A DNA stretch of 64,000 nt from Echinicola rosea (GTDB lineage Bacteria > Bacteroidota > Bacteroidia > Cytophagales > Cyclobacteriaceae). Positions 8,058 through 17,322 of this stretch are shown here, piece after piece. A model generated the notes under the pieces. That model had not been told where the DNA came from, made no database searches, and saw only the letters and a list, made by a program, of their open reading frames with translations. Numbering within the stretch: the first letter of the stretch is position 1; the number at the start of each line of letters is the position of its first letter. Both the position numbers and the translations under genes were made by a program. Where the stretch lies: contig NZ_CP040106.1 of NCBI RefSeq assembly GCF_005281475.1, forward strand, positions 4,058,501 to 4,122,500. Direction: 5' to 3'.

Positions 8058-9929
8058 TCATAATCCGTTCATATACTCTAGTCTCCTGATAATATTGCTG
8101 TCATCTGCCACAGAAGCCGCCAGCTTGTCCTCTTCTACGGAGGTGGTATATCCATAAGGACCATCCGCCAGCTGAACCAAAATATTCAATATCAACAACG
8201 CTTCATGTGGATCCTCAGTCGAATACAGGGCCATCTCAATATCCTTCATGGGGTTTGATACCCCACAGATTCCTAGGAATTGGCTTGCCCTAACCCTGTT
8301 TATCCTGACTGGGTCATCCTTGGATATTTCGTTAACCGCATCCTCCAGCGTTTTGGCCTCATTTCCAAAGCTGGACAAAGCACATAAGGCCCAGTATCTC
8401 ACCCACGGATCATCGTCTTGCAATTTACGGTGGAGTACTTTCTCCACCTCATAAAAATCCTTTATAGCAAGATTGATGGTCGCATAATATTTTTTGATAT
8501 CCTTCTTATGACCTTGTCCAAAGGCCACGGGATCATCAAAGGCCTCCTCTATCAGGTAATACTCCGGATAAAAAGAAAGGTCCGGCATGGACAACAACCA
8601 ATCCCCCAGCTCTTTTCTCATTGCCAGTAATTGCTTCTTATATGCTGGATCCTCCGCCAAGTTGTTTATCTCATAGGGATCTTTTTCTATATCAAACAGC
8701 ATCTCTACTGGCTTTACTTCAAAAAATTGACGTTGGTCCTTATTGAGTTTACCAGATCTATACAAATTGACCCATTCTTGATAAGCCATCTGCTTGTACC
8801 GGTAATTGTTCCAGAGACCGTCAAAATTAAACGGATGAAAATTCCTGATGTACTTATACTTCCCCTTTCTTACCGACCTGACAAAATCATATTTTTCATC
8901 AAAACGATCCGCATAACCGTATGCCACAACATTAGGGGACTTATTTTTTTTTCGCAAAAAAGGCTCCCCGTCCATCTGCTTAGGCACTTTTACCCCTGCC
9001 AGGTGAAGTACCGTAGGGCCAAAATCCACAAAACTCACGAATTCCTGCACCCTTGTCCCTGTTTTATAGGAAACCCTTTCTTTGTATTTTTCGGGGACAT
9101 GGATGACCAACGGCACATGCAGTCCCGTTTCATATAAATACCCTTTACTCCCAGGCAAAACGCCTCCATGATCACCAAAGTAAAACACAAAAGTGTTTTC
9201 CAGAAGTCCATCTGCTTCCAATTGACCGATCAGCTCTCCTACTTGCCTATCCATCTCCGCTATCCTGTCCAGATAATACGCTCTGGTATATTCAAACAAT
9301 GCCGTTTGAGGATGGTTTGGCTGCAAATTCCCGCTTGGAGGCAAAGTAGATACAGGCGTTTCCTCCATCTTTTCCGGCCCAAAGTGGAGCTGACCTTCAT
9401 GGGAAACGGAGAAGTTATGAACATAAAAGAATGGCTGGTCTTCCTTCCTGTTTTTATAACTTGCCTTATTGGAAGATTCATCCCACACCTTATCTCCATT
9501 GTCCAGATTATAATCTTCTTTGGCATTATTGGCCGTATAATACCCTGCTTCACGCAAATAAAACGGAAACATCTCCAAATTATCCGGCATGGGCACCGTC
9601 TTCATTTTTCGGTGATATTGTGCCCCAATGCGCGGAGCATAGGATCCTGTGATCAAGGTGGACCGTGCCACACTACATACTGGCCCATTGGAAAAAGCAT
9701 GGTCAAACACCAGCCCTGTCTGCGAAAGCTGTTCGATATGGGGAGTTTCCACTCCATCCGAATCGTACAATTTCATATAATGCTTGGAGTTATCCTCCGA
9801 AGTGATCCAAATAATATTGGGACGCTCCTGTGCCATGGATCCGTGGGAGAACAGGCAAACTATTATCAACAGGAATAATTTCGTCCACCTATCCTTGATT
9901 GTACTTTGAAACATGCTTGTTCTTGTCAT
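8058..9929 (-). CDS. Secreted sulfatase with C-terminal HEAT-like helices and CSVAR motif
   Basis: 623 residues from ATG 9929, directly after the TAA of the DUF5060 gene (TAAAATG); a start at 9977 would overlap that gene by 47 bp and was rejected. Signal peptide LFLLIIVCLFSHGSMAQ gives a secreted or periplasmic protein. Asp-site is WITSEDNSKH, with E-D in place of D-D. The formylglycine motif is C-S-V-A-R with Cys at 85: Val takes the usual Pro/Ala place. FGDHGGVLPGSKGYLYE is the later metal region. Residues about 490-623 carry a HEAT-like helical tail (DPWVRYWALCALSSFG). Third gene after mutarotase and DUF5060 protein. Sulfatase fold firm; activity depends on the odd motif being matured. Confidence 0.92.
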   Translation of the reverse strand: MTRTSMFQSTIKDRWTKLFLLIIVCLFSHGSMAQERPNIIWITSEDNSKHYMKLYDSDGVETPHIEQLSQTGLVFDHAFSNGPVCSVARSTLITGSYAPRIGAQYHRKMKTVPMPDNLEMFPFYLREAGYYTANNAKEDYNLDNGDKVWDESSNKASYKNRKEDQPFFYVHNFSVSHEGQLHFGPEKMEETPVSTLPPSGNLQPNHPQTALFEYTRAYYLDRIAEMDRQVGELIGQLEADGLLENTFVFYFGDHGGVLPGSKGYLYETGLHVPLVIHVPEKYKERVSYKTGTRVQEFVSFVDFGPTVLHLAGVKVPKQMDGEPFLRKKNKSPNVVAYGYADRFDEKYDFVRSVRKGKYKYIRNFHPFNFDGLWNNYRYKQMAYQEWVNLYRSGKLNKDQRQFFEVKPVEMLFDIEKDPYEINNLAEDPAYKKQLLAMRKELGDWLLSMPDLSFYPEYYLIEEAFDDPVAFGQGHKKDIKKYYATINLAIKDFYEVEKVLHRKLQDDDPWVRYWALCALSSFGNEAKTLEDAVNEISKDDPVRINRVRASQFLGICGVSNPMKDIEMALYSTEDPHEALLILNILVQLADGPYGYTTSVEEDKLAASVADDSNIIRRLEYMNGL

Positions 9930-9930
9930 T

Positions 9931-11742
9931 TTAATTTTCTGATCGCTGAAGCCAAATTGCCCAGTCCTTCCCGACACTCATCGGCGCATCGCCCAATTCT
10001 ACATTTTGTCCTCCTGAGACAGTAAGCGTTTTGCCTTCTTGCAATGGCCCACCACTACGCGGATCGTACCATTTCACATCAAACCGTCCGTCGAGACTAC
10101 CAAGGTCTATCTCTGCAGCTTGAGCATCTTTCAAGTACACTACCACTTGGTCCTTTCCATCACTCAACACGTATCCTTCACCTTTTACCAACCACTCATC
10201 TCTGTTTTCCATCTTCCAATAAGGGATGTTTTGGCCAGTGAAGAAATCAAGACATATCCTTCCCTGATCCCAAAACTTGTCCCTGGACCTAAAGTCCTGA
10301 CAAGTAAGGTCCGAATGGGCATGTTTATAGCCAAAGTACCACTCTGTACCCCATGCTCCCGCCATCATCGCTCCCCAAAGTCCATTTTGACGGGCGTCAT
10401 CATGTAAGGGGTCCTCTTCGTCGGGAAGCAACGAGTGCTGTGCATCTCCTGGCTCATCGCAAGCTACAGCCCACTGCTTACCTGCTTCCTTGCTGTCCTT
10501 AAGGATCTTGAGAACGTTTTTATGTACATTGGCAAAATCCTTCCTATTGGTCTGTAAAGAGGCTCCGGTGAGCGGGGTATCTCCATAAAGCGGATCAAAC
10601 CATCTACCGTTATGGATCACAATGTGGTGGTCATAGGGATCTACAGTCCGAACATAATCCGCCAACATCAGCCAATCCCTAGGTTCTAATGGAAAAGTCC
10701 GTGGGGTCTTCACCCAGTCTCCTTGTTCCTCACAAAGATTCCAGTTTAGCGCCAAATGGTGACCAAAACGTGCAATTAATTCCCGGTAATACAATTTGGT
10801 AAACATGCCTATTCCTCCATTGTCCAACAGTCCTTGGTTTTCGACTTCCAAGGTCTTGAAATGCAAAAACATGCCCAACTTGTCGGCATGCTCAAAGACC
10901 ATCTCCCACTGATCGAGTTTAGAGACATCGTACCTGTCCCAAGTATCATAATCCACAAAAGGAAATACATTCTGGTCATCACCGGAAACGTTCATCGTCA
11001 GAAATGAAAAAGCATTGGCACCTTTCCCGTGAAGGTAATTGATCGCACCTATCAGGCCCTTCCCCTTTCCATTCTTCCATGTAGGGTCTCCGCTTTTCCA
11101 GTCTCCCACATGGGCCTGGTAGGTCTTCACCAAATCATCCTTATGGCCATCTTCGGCAAAATCCCCATCAAAGTCCGCAAATGCCAACAGGTTTTCTGGT
11201 GCGTCTGAACCGAATTTCAAGAAATATTCTCCAGATCCCTTAAATTGAAGGTAACGCTCTCCAACGTAATCAAGCCGTCCCTTGCTTCTAAAATCCCTTC
11301 CTTCCTTATCGCTGGGAGCTATAATAAATTCCCCTTGTAAGCCATTGATTGAAGAAACGGGGCTGAGTTTGGAAGTATCCCTGAGTGCGGCCCATTTTCC
11401 TTCAAAGAAAAGGACCTTATAATTCCATTCCCCTGTTTCATCCGGTGCAAAATGCGCCCTCCAGACATTACCTTCGGTGGCACCGGATTCTCCTGCTTGT
11501 CCGTCAGCGGCAAAATAACCGGGAACCAAATACCTTTTTCCAGAGGCCTCATGGCGAAACTCCACATCAAATTTATATTGGAGAAAGGGGTTATCCTCAT
11601 CCATTTCGCCCGCTTGGGGGCCTTCTACATCAAGGGTGACTTTATGCCATTTTTGCAGCTCTCCATGAAGACGCTGTCCATGTACAGCATAAGTTGCTAA
11701 CAGTAGAAGAAATCCTACCAAGGCATTTTTATAGTATATCAT
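9931..11742 (-). CDS. DUF5060-domain glycoside-hydrolase-like protein
   Basis: 603-residue secreted protein (signal ends ATYAVHG-Q). Residues about 25-115 match the DUF5060 beta-sandwich (WHKVTLDVEGP, NPFLQYKFDVEF, WRAHFAPDETGEWNYKV). A TIM-barrel-like middle follows, with LALNWNLCEEQGDW near 335 and ACDEPGDAQHS near 425. These Glu residues sit where clan GH-A acid/base and nucleophile would be (inference). A C-terminal beta domain (WYDPRSGGPLQEGKTL) resembles the putative collagen-binding domain found with DUF4038. Likely an uncharacterised glycosidase for the same polysaccharide. It lies 29 bp after the mutarotase and 1 bp before the HEAT-tailed sulfatase. No tested function known to me. 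Confidence 0.85.
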   Translation of the reverse strand: MIYYKNALVGFLLLLATYAVHGQRLHGELQKWHKVTLDVEGPQAGEMDEDNPFLQYKFDVEFRHEASGKRYLVPGYFAADGQAGESGATEGNVWRAHFAPDETGEWNYKVLFFEGKWAALRDTSKLSPVSSINGLQGEFIIAPSDKEGRDFRSKGRLDYVGERYLQFKGSGEYFLKFGSDAPENLLAFADFDGDFAEDGHKDDLVKTYQAHVGDWKSGDPTWKNGKGKGLIGAINYLHGKGANAFSFLTMNVSGDDQNVFPFVDYDTWDRYDVSKLDQWEMVFEHADKLGMFLHFKTLEVENQGLLDNGGIGMFTKLYYRELIARFGHHLALNWNLCEEQGDWVKTPRTFPLEPRDWLMLADYVRTVDPYDHHIVIHNGRWFDPLYGDTPLTGASLQTNRKDFANVHKNVLKILKDSKEAGKQWAVACDEPGDAQHSLLPDEEDPLHDDARQNGLWGAMMAGAWGTEWYFGYKHAHSDLTCQDFRSRDKFWDQGRICLDFFTGQNIPYWKMENRDEWLVKGEGYVLSDGKDQVVVYLKDAQAAEIDLGSLDGRFDVKWYDPRSGGPLQEGKTLTVSGGQNVELGDAPMSVGKDWAIWLQRSEN

Positions 11743-11771
11743 AATGTAAAATTGGGTTATTATTGTTTTTT

Positions 11772-12170
11772 TTATTTTGAATGCGATGACTTTAGCTGAC
11801 CTGATGCGGCTTCATAGGAAGCGTTTTGGTCCATTTCATAAATTCTCTCCATCAATTGCCATTTTTGATCCGCCGTTGCTGATTTATCGGATTGTTGAAA
11901 CTCGGCAACATAGCTTTCCCATTCCTTTTGCCGAGGCAACTTGGAAAGCCTTTCCATGGCCTTATCATGGTCAAAGTCAGCTACCGTGTCCATGATCATA
12001 AACAAGGTGGTATTATAAATATAAATTTCCATATCCAAAATCCCTACTTCTTTCATACCAGCGGTTATTTCTGGCCATGCCTTCCCCATACCATGTACTT
12101 CTTTATACCGAGCTATCAGTGCTGGATCATTTTTTAGCCTAAGCTGTTTACAGTATCTTTTATATTTCAT
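11772..12170 (-). CDS. L-rhamnose/L-fucose mutarotase-family protein
   Basis: 132-residue cytoplasmic protein of the RhaM fold (ferredoxin-like dimer), somewhat longer than the 104 residues of E. coli RhaM. The catalytic His is in YKEVHGMGKAWPEI (H26), and the strand IYIYNTTLFMIMDTVADF matches the family. It interconverts alpha and beta anomers of a 6-deoxy sugar so the next enzyme gets its preferred form. In a fucosidase-rich locus L-fucose is the likely sugar, L-rhamnose the alternative. First gene of a three-gene operon with the DUF5060 protein and sulfatase. No copy of the direct-repeat operator was found upstream. Confidence 0.9.
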   Translation of the reverse strand: MKYKRYCKQLRLKNDPALIARYKEVHGMGKAWPEITAGMKEVGILDMEIYIYNTTLFMIMDTVADFDHDKAMERLSKLPRQKEWESYVAEFQQSDKSATADQKWQLMERIYEMDQNASYEAASGQLKSSHSK

Positions 12171-12286
12171 GTGTTTATGTTGCTTTCTAAGGTCACTTGG
12201 AATCTAGCATGATTTATAACCATCCCAGTGTGTGAGGTATTCACCATGTTCGATTTTATATAGCCTTTTGATTTTTATCGGAAACT

Positions 12287-12312
12287 AAAAAAAGCAGGAA
12301 GGTAACCTTCCT
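12287..12312 (-). terminator. Rho-independent terminator after GH29 (12354)
   Basis: Stem AGGAAGG/CCTTCCT (12296-12312) with a 3-base loop. On the minus strand it is followed by GC and seven T. Sits 42 bases past the GH29 stop, separating it from the mutarotase operon. Confidence 0.75.
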
Positions 12313-12353
12313 ACTTATTTCAATTAAACCCTATTAATCAATCAAGTTATCCA

Positions 12354-13889
12354 CTAATTAAGTTTGATTTTGAACACATAGGCAAAATCCCCGGGCTTAG
12401 TGTCCGGTAGGTCTATAAGGAGGTGCTCCTCTCCCTGTTTCCAAGTCAACTGGCCTTCATGCCCAAGTAAGGTTACTTCCTTTATTTCCTGGTCCAGTAG
12501 GTCACTTCCAGCCCTGAAGGATTCGATCTCCGCTTTACCTGAATCCGGCCAGTCCATTGCTATTGCATAGATGTTTCCGTCTTTTTGGGTAAACCTAAAA
12601 TCTTTGCCTGTAAGGTCTTTGTTCTTGCCTTCGGTATGGTGTCCGGTAGCCACCTCTGTCGGTCCTTCCCCGAAGGTTTTCCAGTGGGTGGTCCCATAAA
12701 TGGCTTCCCCATTTTGGTCAAGCCACTTACCAATGGCCAACAGTACTTCTTTTTGGTCTTCAGGAATGGTACCATCGGCTTTAGGCCCCACGTTCAGTAG
12801 CAGGCAACCGTTCTTACTGACGATATCAATCAAATCGTCCACAATGGTATTGGGAGTTTTGGATATCCAATTGGACACATAGCCCCAAGAATTAGCACCG
12901 ATAGAAGTATCGGTTTGCCAGGGATACTCGTGGATGTCCGACATTTTACCCCGCTCTAAGTCAAGCACATTGGTTCCCGGAGGATAGGATTCAAAATCAT
13001 GGAAGTTTTTATTTTGCAAGACGACCTCTTTGCCCCAATCGAGTCCTTTATTATAGTAATAAGCGGCAAGTTTGGGATGGTAAGGTCTATATTCTTCCCG
13101 ATCAAGGACAAAGTCAAACCAAAGCACATCAGGCTGGTAATTATCGATGATTTCCTTGGTTCGTTTCCACCAAAGTTCGAGAAACTGCTCGTCCGCTGGC
13201 ACATACGGAGAATGGGACCTTCCATATAAATCACTGAAAGTTTGATCTGCGGCATCACCAGTTTTGTTGAAGTAATCCCAGTTGAATGCAAAATGGGACG
13301 AGGCACCTACCTTGAGCCCATGCTCTCGTCCTTCTTTGACCAGCTCGCCCAAAATATCCTGCTTTGGCCCCATCTCTACGGCATCCCACTTCGTGTGACT
13401 GGACTGGTACATCGCAAATCCATCATGGTGCTCCGCTACTGGAACAATGTATTTTGCCCCTGCCTTTTTGAACAAGTCGATCCACTCCTTGGCATCGAAA
13501 TTCTCTGCGGTAAACATAGGGATGAAGTCCTTGTACCCAAATTCATCTAGCTCTCCCCAGTTTTCGACATGATGGTCATAAATTTCCGAAGGTTTCTCAC
13601 TGACGATTTCCCCTTTTGGATTCCAAACTACCGAATCCATGTACATCAGTCTGGGATACCATTCTGATCCATAAGCAGGTACAGCATATGGTCCCCAATG
13701 GATAAAAATCCCCAATTTGGCATCCTTAAACCATTCAGGAACTTCATATTGCTTTAAGGAGTCCCAATTCTCCTCAAATCTAGGCTCTTCACTGGCCTTT
13801 TGTTCTTTGCCATCGCTGGCACACCCACTTCCTCCCATGGACCACGCAACAGCCAAGGCGGAAAGGATCATGCTTGTTCGTTTTTTCAT
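12354..13889 (-). CDS. GH29 alpha-L-fucosidase, probable lipoprotein
   Basis: 511 residues. Releases alpha-linked L-fucose with retention. GH29 landmarks: IFIHWGPYAVPAYGSEWY (about 61-78), AEHHDGFAMY (152-161), and VLWFDF with the probable nucleophile D259. A C-terminal beta-sandwich covers roughly 400-511. The signal ends GGSGC (C23), a weak lipobox. The stop at 12354 is followed by a strong terminator. A terminator also precedes it (13919-13964), so it can be uncoupled from the SusCD operon, although no separate promoter was recognised in the 85-bp gap. Second of three GH29 genes; closest by eye to the one at 26316. Exact linkage unknown. Confidence 0.95.
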   Translation of the reverse strand: MKKRTSMILSALAVAWSMGGSGCASDGKEQKASEEPRFEENWDSLKQYEVPEWFKDAKLGIFIHWGPYAVPAYGSEWYPRLMYMDSVVWNPKGEIVSEKPSEIYDHHVENWGELDEFGYKDFIPMFTAENFDAKEWIDLFKKAGAKYIVPVAEHHDGFAMYQSSHTKWDAVEMGPKQDILGELVKEGREHGLKVGASSHFAFNWDYFNKTGDAADQTFSDLYGRSHSPYVPADEQFLELWWKRTKEIIDNYQPDVLWFDFVLDREEYRPYHPKLAAYYYNKGLDWGKEVVLQNKNFHDFESYPPGTNVLDLERGKMSDIHEYPWQTDTSIGANSWGYVSNWISKTPNTIVDDLIDIVSKNGCLLLNVGPKADGTIPEDQKEVLLAIGKWLDQNGEAIYGTTHWKTFGEGPTEVATGHHTEGKNKDLTGKDFRFTQKDGNIYAIAMDWPDSGKAEIESFRAGSDLLDQEIKEVTLLGHEGQLTWKQGEEHLLIDLPDTKPGDFAYVFKIKLN

Positions 13890-13918
13890 TACTTATTTAT
13901 TAATATCTCTGTGCTTAT

Positions 13919-13964
13919 AAAAACCCTATAGGTAGATCAGGCACCGCCTCCCACCTATAGGGTT
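13919..13964 (-). terminator. Terminator after SusCD-SGBP operon
   Basis: Twelve-base perfect stem AACCCTATAGGT (13922-13933) and ACCTATAGGGTT (13953-13964), loop 19 bases, followed on the minus strand by TTTTT. Lies just past the stop at 13975, before GH29. Confidence 0.8.
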
Positions 13965-13974
13965 ACCTCATTGA

Positions 13975-15525
13975 TTATGGTCTGACTTCTTTTTCCATAA
14001 CCCAAAAATCATCAAAATAGAAAGTACCATTTCCCGGTATTTGGAGCATAAATCGTCTATTGGCATCACCTTGTATCGCCTCATATTCGGTGGTCACTTC
14101 CACCCACTCTCCACGTGGTTTGTCCGCTGCGGACTCCCAAAACTGCTTCCAGTTCGGCAATAACCATAGACTTACACTTGGAGCCGTCGTGCCCTCCTCT
14201 ACATATATTTTATACTTGAACAAGTAGGTTTTTCCAGGCTCTAAACTAAATGGAGCATTGATGCTATGAATTTTGCCACCAGCATGCTCTTCATTTTTCA
14301 CCACTTTTAGGCTATAGTCTCCTGTAGCCGCCAAATCCGTGGTGAAAGTAACTTCCGAGTCATTGTCCCACATGGCCTCCCAGCCAGCACCGCCGTCCTC
14401 AAAACCATATGCAGTGTTATCCAACAGGTTAGCCGAATGCATGACAACGGGGATATCCGTAAATGCTTGAGGTGTTCGTTCATCTACAGAGGCAAGTTCA
14501 CCTCCCGCAAAACTCACGGTCACCACATCGGGACGGTAAATTTCCTGTGCCAATTTGATATCCAGCTTGGTAGGATTGGCCGCATAAGGCTGTACGGAAG
14601 TGATATCAAAAACTTCACCATTTACCTTTACCGTAAATAATTCCACTCCTCCAGAGAAAGGTTTAAATTCTCCATTAAAAGACATTCGCAGGGTTTGATC
14701 TTCCAGCTCGACGATGTCTTCTGTCAATTCAAAAGGTTTACTGGAAGGGATGACCTTAATCGGATTTGGAATGGTGTCCCTGCCAGTTCCCGGAGGTATG
14801 GTTTGGCCAGTCCTTGAAGCGGTTAGTGTTGCCCTATAAACTCCAAGCTTATTGAAAGGGATCAACGCTACAGAATCAGCACTGTTGTTCACGATTTCTT
14901 CCGTGGCCACATTTCGGATTTGCCAGTTTCGTGCATTTGGGCGTCCTTGGGTAGACCTATCGATAAACGCCACCTCAGTACCAGCCTCAACAAACAAGGT
15001 ATCCTCACCTCTGGCAATGGTTTCTTCCAGGTACTTCATTTCTGCTTCTGCCCTGATCGAGTCATAAACATCCACCATAAAAGCAGTGTCCATCACCCAA
15101 AATTCTCCATCCCACTTGGTGCTGACGGTATCCAAACCTCTGAAGGCCACCGAATCCCTGAACTTATTGACCAACCGGACATACTGGATACCAGGATTTT
15201 GAAACAGTACGTGAATGGTTTTCTCTGTGGAGACCGTATCACCTTCATTGATGATAAAATCGGTAAGTATGGTGTCATTTCGACTTATCGGTCCTTCCAA
15301 AAAGAAATTGCCACTATCAATAGACCAAGTATGCTCTACAGCACCCTGGGACAGATCCGAAAAACTCTCAAACTGTCCCACACTGGTCACATAGGCAGGC
15401 TCCCTAAGAAAACTGGTGTACCATCCCACATCCGAAAATTCGGTGGGAGCGGTATACTCATCCTCTACACAGGAATGAAGCCCTGCGATAAAAACAAACA
15501 CTAATAATATATATCTTCTTTTCAT
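13975..15525 (-). CDS. Surface glycan-binding-type lipoprotein (SusE/F position)
   Basis: 516-residue lipoprotein (signal ends GLHSC, C19) directly after SusD, where SusE/F-type surface glycan-binding proteins are encoded. The middle has PKD/Ig-like beta segments (VEAGTEVAFIDRSTQGRPNARNWQIRN). Residues about 370-516 form a CBM4/9-like jelly roll (NLLDNTAYGFEDGGAGWEAMW, TGDYSLKVVKNE, GTFYFDDFWVMEK). It probably holds the polysaccharide at the surface for SusCD pair 1. No catalytic motif seen. Gap to the SusD stop is 24 bp and a strong terminator follows. The role is from position plus the C-terminal domain; sequence similarity in the middle is low. Confidence 0.82.
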   Translation of the reverse strand: MKRRYILLVFVFIAGLHSCVEDEYTAPTEFSDVGWYTSFLREPAYVTSVGQFESFSDLSQGAVEHTWSIDSGNFFLEGPISRNDTILTDFIINEGDTVSTEKTIHVLFQNPGIQYVRLVNKFRDSVAFRGLDTVSTKWDGEFWVMDTAFMVDVYDSIRAEAEMKYLEETIARGEDTLFVEAGTEVAFIDRSTQGRPNARNWQIRNVATEEIVNNSADSVALIPFNKLGVYRATLTASRTGQTIPPGTGRDTIPNPIKVIPSSKPFELTEDIVELEDQTLRMSFNGEFKPFSGGVELFTVKVNGEVFDITSVQPYAANPTKLDIKLAQEIYRPDVVTVSFAGGELASVDERTPQAFTDIPVVMHSANLLDNTAYGFEDGGAGWEAMWDNDSEVTFTTDLAATGDYSLKVVKNEEHAGGKIHSINAPFSLEPGKTYLFKYKIYVEEGTTAPSVSLWLLPNWKQFWESAADKPRGEWVEVTTEYEAIQGDANRRFMLQIPGNGTFYFDDFWVMEKEVRP

Positions 15526-15549
15526 GATCAGGTTCTTTTTGGGGTTAGT

Positions 15550-17310
15550 TTACTCTTCTCCTCCTATTTGAGGATTGGCTACGATCTCTGAATTTGGTAT
15601 GGGCCAATAGGCATGCTCAGAAGCAATATAGTTGGAGGCCGCTTGCTGGTAATCGATCAGGACATCCGACTCCATTTCCTCTGTCGTCAACACCGATGCC
15701 CACCTGGTCACGCTTTGTCCATTACTATTGACGAATTCAAAATTATCCGTATAATACTTTCTTTGTGAAAGCTCTTCAAAGCGATCTTTGGTTATGCCCC
15801 ATCTGCGCAAATCTATGGTTCTGATCGCATTGCCCTCCAAGGACAATTCAAGCGGTCTTTCCACATACATCAAGTGATCCATTAGCGATTGGACATCATA
15901 GGTTTGGTTGTCATGTGCGGCAGCGGGATATTCACCCGTTCCATCCATGCCCAACAATTGGAGGGCAGACCTGTGCCTTACCCTATTAATGTAGGTCATC
16001 GCTTCTTCTACATTTCCATCTCCCATCAATAAGGCCTCTGCATACATCAAGTACACATCAGCGAGCCGAATTACCCGAACATTGACACCTGAACGTAAGT
16101 TTGGCACGATGTCCTTCTCGTCCTCTACGATTTCCCAATTCGAATATTTCCTGAAATAGCCTGTTTCCTTATTATTAAAGGCGGTAGCTTCAGCGGTGCT
16201 GGTACCATAATATTCCAAATCCGTATCATCTACTAATGCAATGGAGTAGGAAGTCCTCAACGAATACTTTCTTAACCGTGTAGATCCATCTTCGTCCACT
16301 ACATAATTTCTAGGATCATTAATGTCCACAGGATCCTCCTTATAGGCCATGATCAGCCAGCAGCTTGGATAAAGGGATCTCCATCCGCCTACGGGACTTA
16401 CAGTAAAGTTCAGGTTATTGGAAACCTGCTCCTCTGCCCAAGCAGAAATTTCCGATTTATAGGCAAGGGAATAATTGATCTCCAAGATACTTTCACTATT
16501 TAGCTCATTGGTCGTGGTGAAGTTATCACCGATATTTTCGGTCAATGCGTACCCGTAGGCTGGATTTTCCATCACGTCTTCGAAGTACACCTTAGCCTGC
16601 GTATAATTTTCATTATACAGATGGCTCTTCCCCAGTACCGCAGCGGCAGCCCCCGCTGTCACCCTGCCTTGGTCAATATCCCTGCTATAGGAAGGTGGTA
16701 AATGCTCATGGGCGTATTCAAGATCGGCCAAGTAAAAAGCCATTACCTCTTCCTTGGGTTTCACTGGTTGGTAGAATTCCTCTTCATTTTGCGGAACAAA
16801 ATCGAAGATCGGTACATTTCCTTCATTAAACCCTGTGGTCAAATAGAAGTAAAACAGCCCTCTGAAAAACCTCGCTTGGGCAAGTATGGTACTGGCTCTT
16901 TCCTGACTGCTTTCATCTTTTAGGGTAGGAATCAGTTCTTCTGAGGCAACGATGACCTGATTGGCCCTGAAGATCCCTTTGTACAAGGCATCCCATTTGT
17001 TATTGGGCGTACTGGATGATTCATTGAATTCCTGTAAGTAATACTGGTTGCTGGTATTGGGTCTACCCCATCCAGGCCAAGTCATATCGCTTCGGTTATA
17101 TTCATCAGGAATGGCCAATAGGTTTTGATTTTTGAAAGCATTGTAAACGGCTATCAATCCGGCATCCAAGTCATCTACGGTTTTCCAAAAACTCTCCGTG
17201 GACATTTCATTTGGATTTACTTCTTCCAGAAAATCACTGCATCCCGTGCCCATGCCTAGTACAGGCAGAGCACATAACATTATTTTATATAGGTTATTTT
17301 TAAGTTTCAT
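15550..17310 (-). CDS. SusD/RagB-family outer-membrane lipoprotein (pair 1)
   Basis: 586-residue SusD-like protein that caps the SusC barrel and binds glycan. Lipobox GMGTGC (C24), then the family opening CSDFLEEVNPNEMSTESFWKT. C-terminal hallmarks are RLADVYLMYAEALL, INRVRHRSA and LSLEGNAIRTIDLRRWG, ending with YWPIPNSEIVANPQ. It starts 12 bp after SusC stop and is followed by the binding lipoprotein, a standard SusC-SusD-SGBP order. Ligand unknown; expected to be a sulfated oligosaccharide from the surrounding enzymes. Confidence 0.97.
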   Translation of the reverse strand: MKLKNNLYKIMLCALPVLGMGTGCSDFLEEVNPNEMSTESFWKTVDDLDAGLIAVYNAFKNQNLLAIPDEYNRSDMTWPGWGRPNTSNQYYLQEFNESSSTPNNKWDALYKGIFRANQVIVASEELIPTLKDESSQERASTILAQARFFRGLFYFYLTTGFNEGNVPIFDFVPQNEEEFYQPVKPKEEVMAFYLADLEYAHEHLPPSYSRDIDQGRVTAGAAAAVLGKSHLYNENYTQAKVYFEDVMENPAYGYALTENIGDNFTTTNELNSESILEINYSLAYKSEISAWAEEQVSNNLNFTVSPVGGWRSLYPSCWLIMAYKEDPVDINDPRNYVVDEDGSTRLRKYSLRTSYSIALVDDTDLEYYGTSTAEATAFNNKETGYFRKYSNWEIVEDEKDIVPNLRSGVNVRVIRLADVYLMYAEALLMGDGNVEEAMTYINRVRHRSALQLLGMDGTGEYPAAAHDNQTYDVQSLMDHLMYVERPLELSLEGNAIRTIDLRRWGITKDRFEELSQRKYYTDNFEFVNSNGQSVTRWASVLTTEEMESDVLIDYQQAASNYIASEHAYWPIPNSEIVANPQIGGEE

Positions 17311-17322
17311 ACCTTGTTCATT

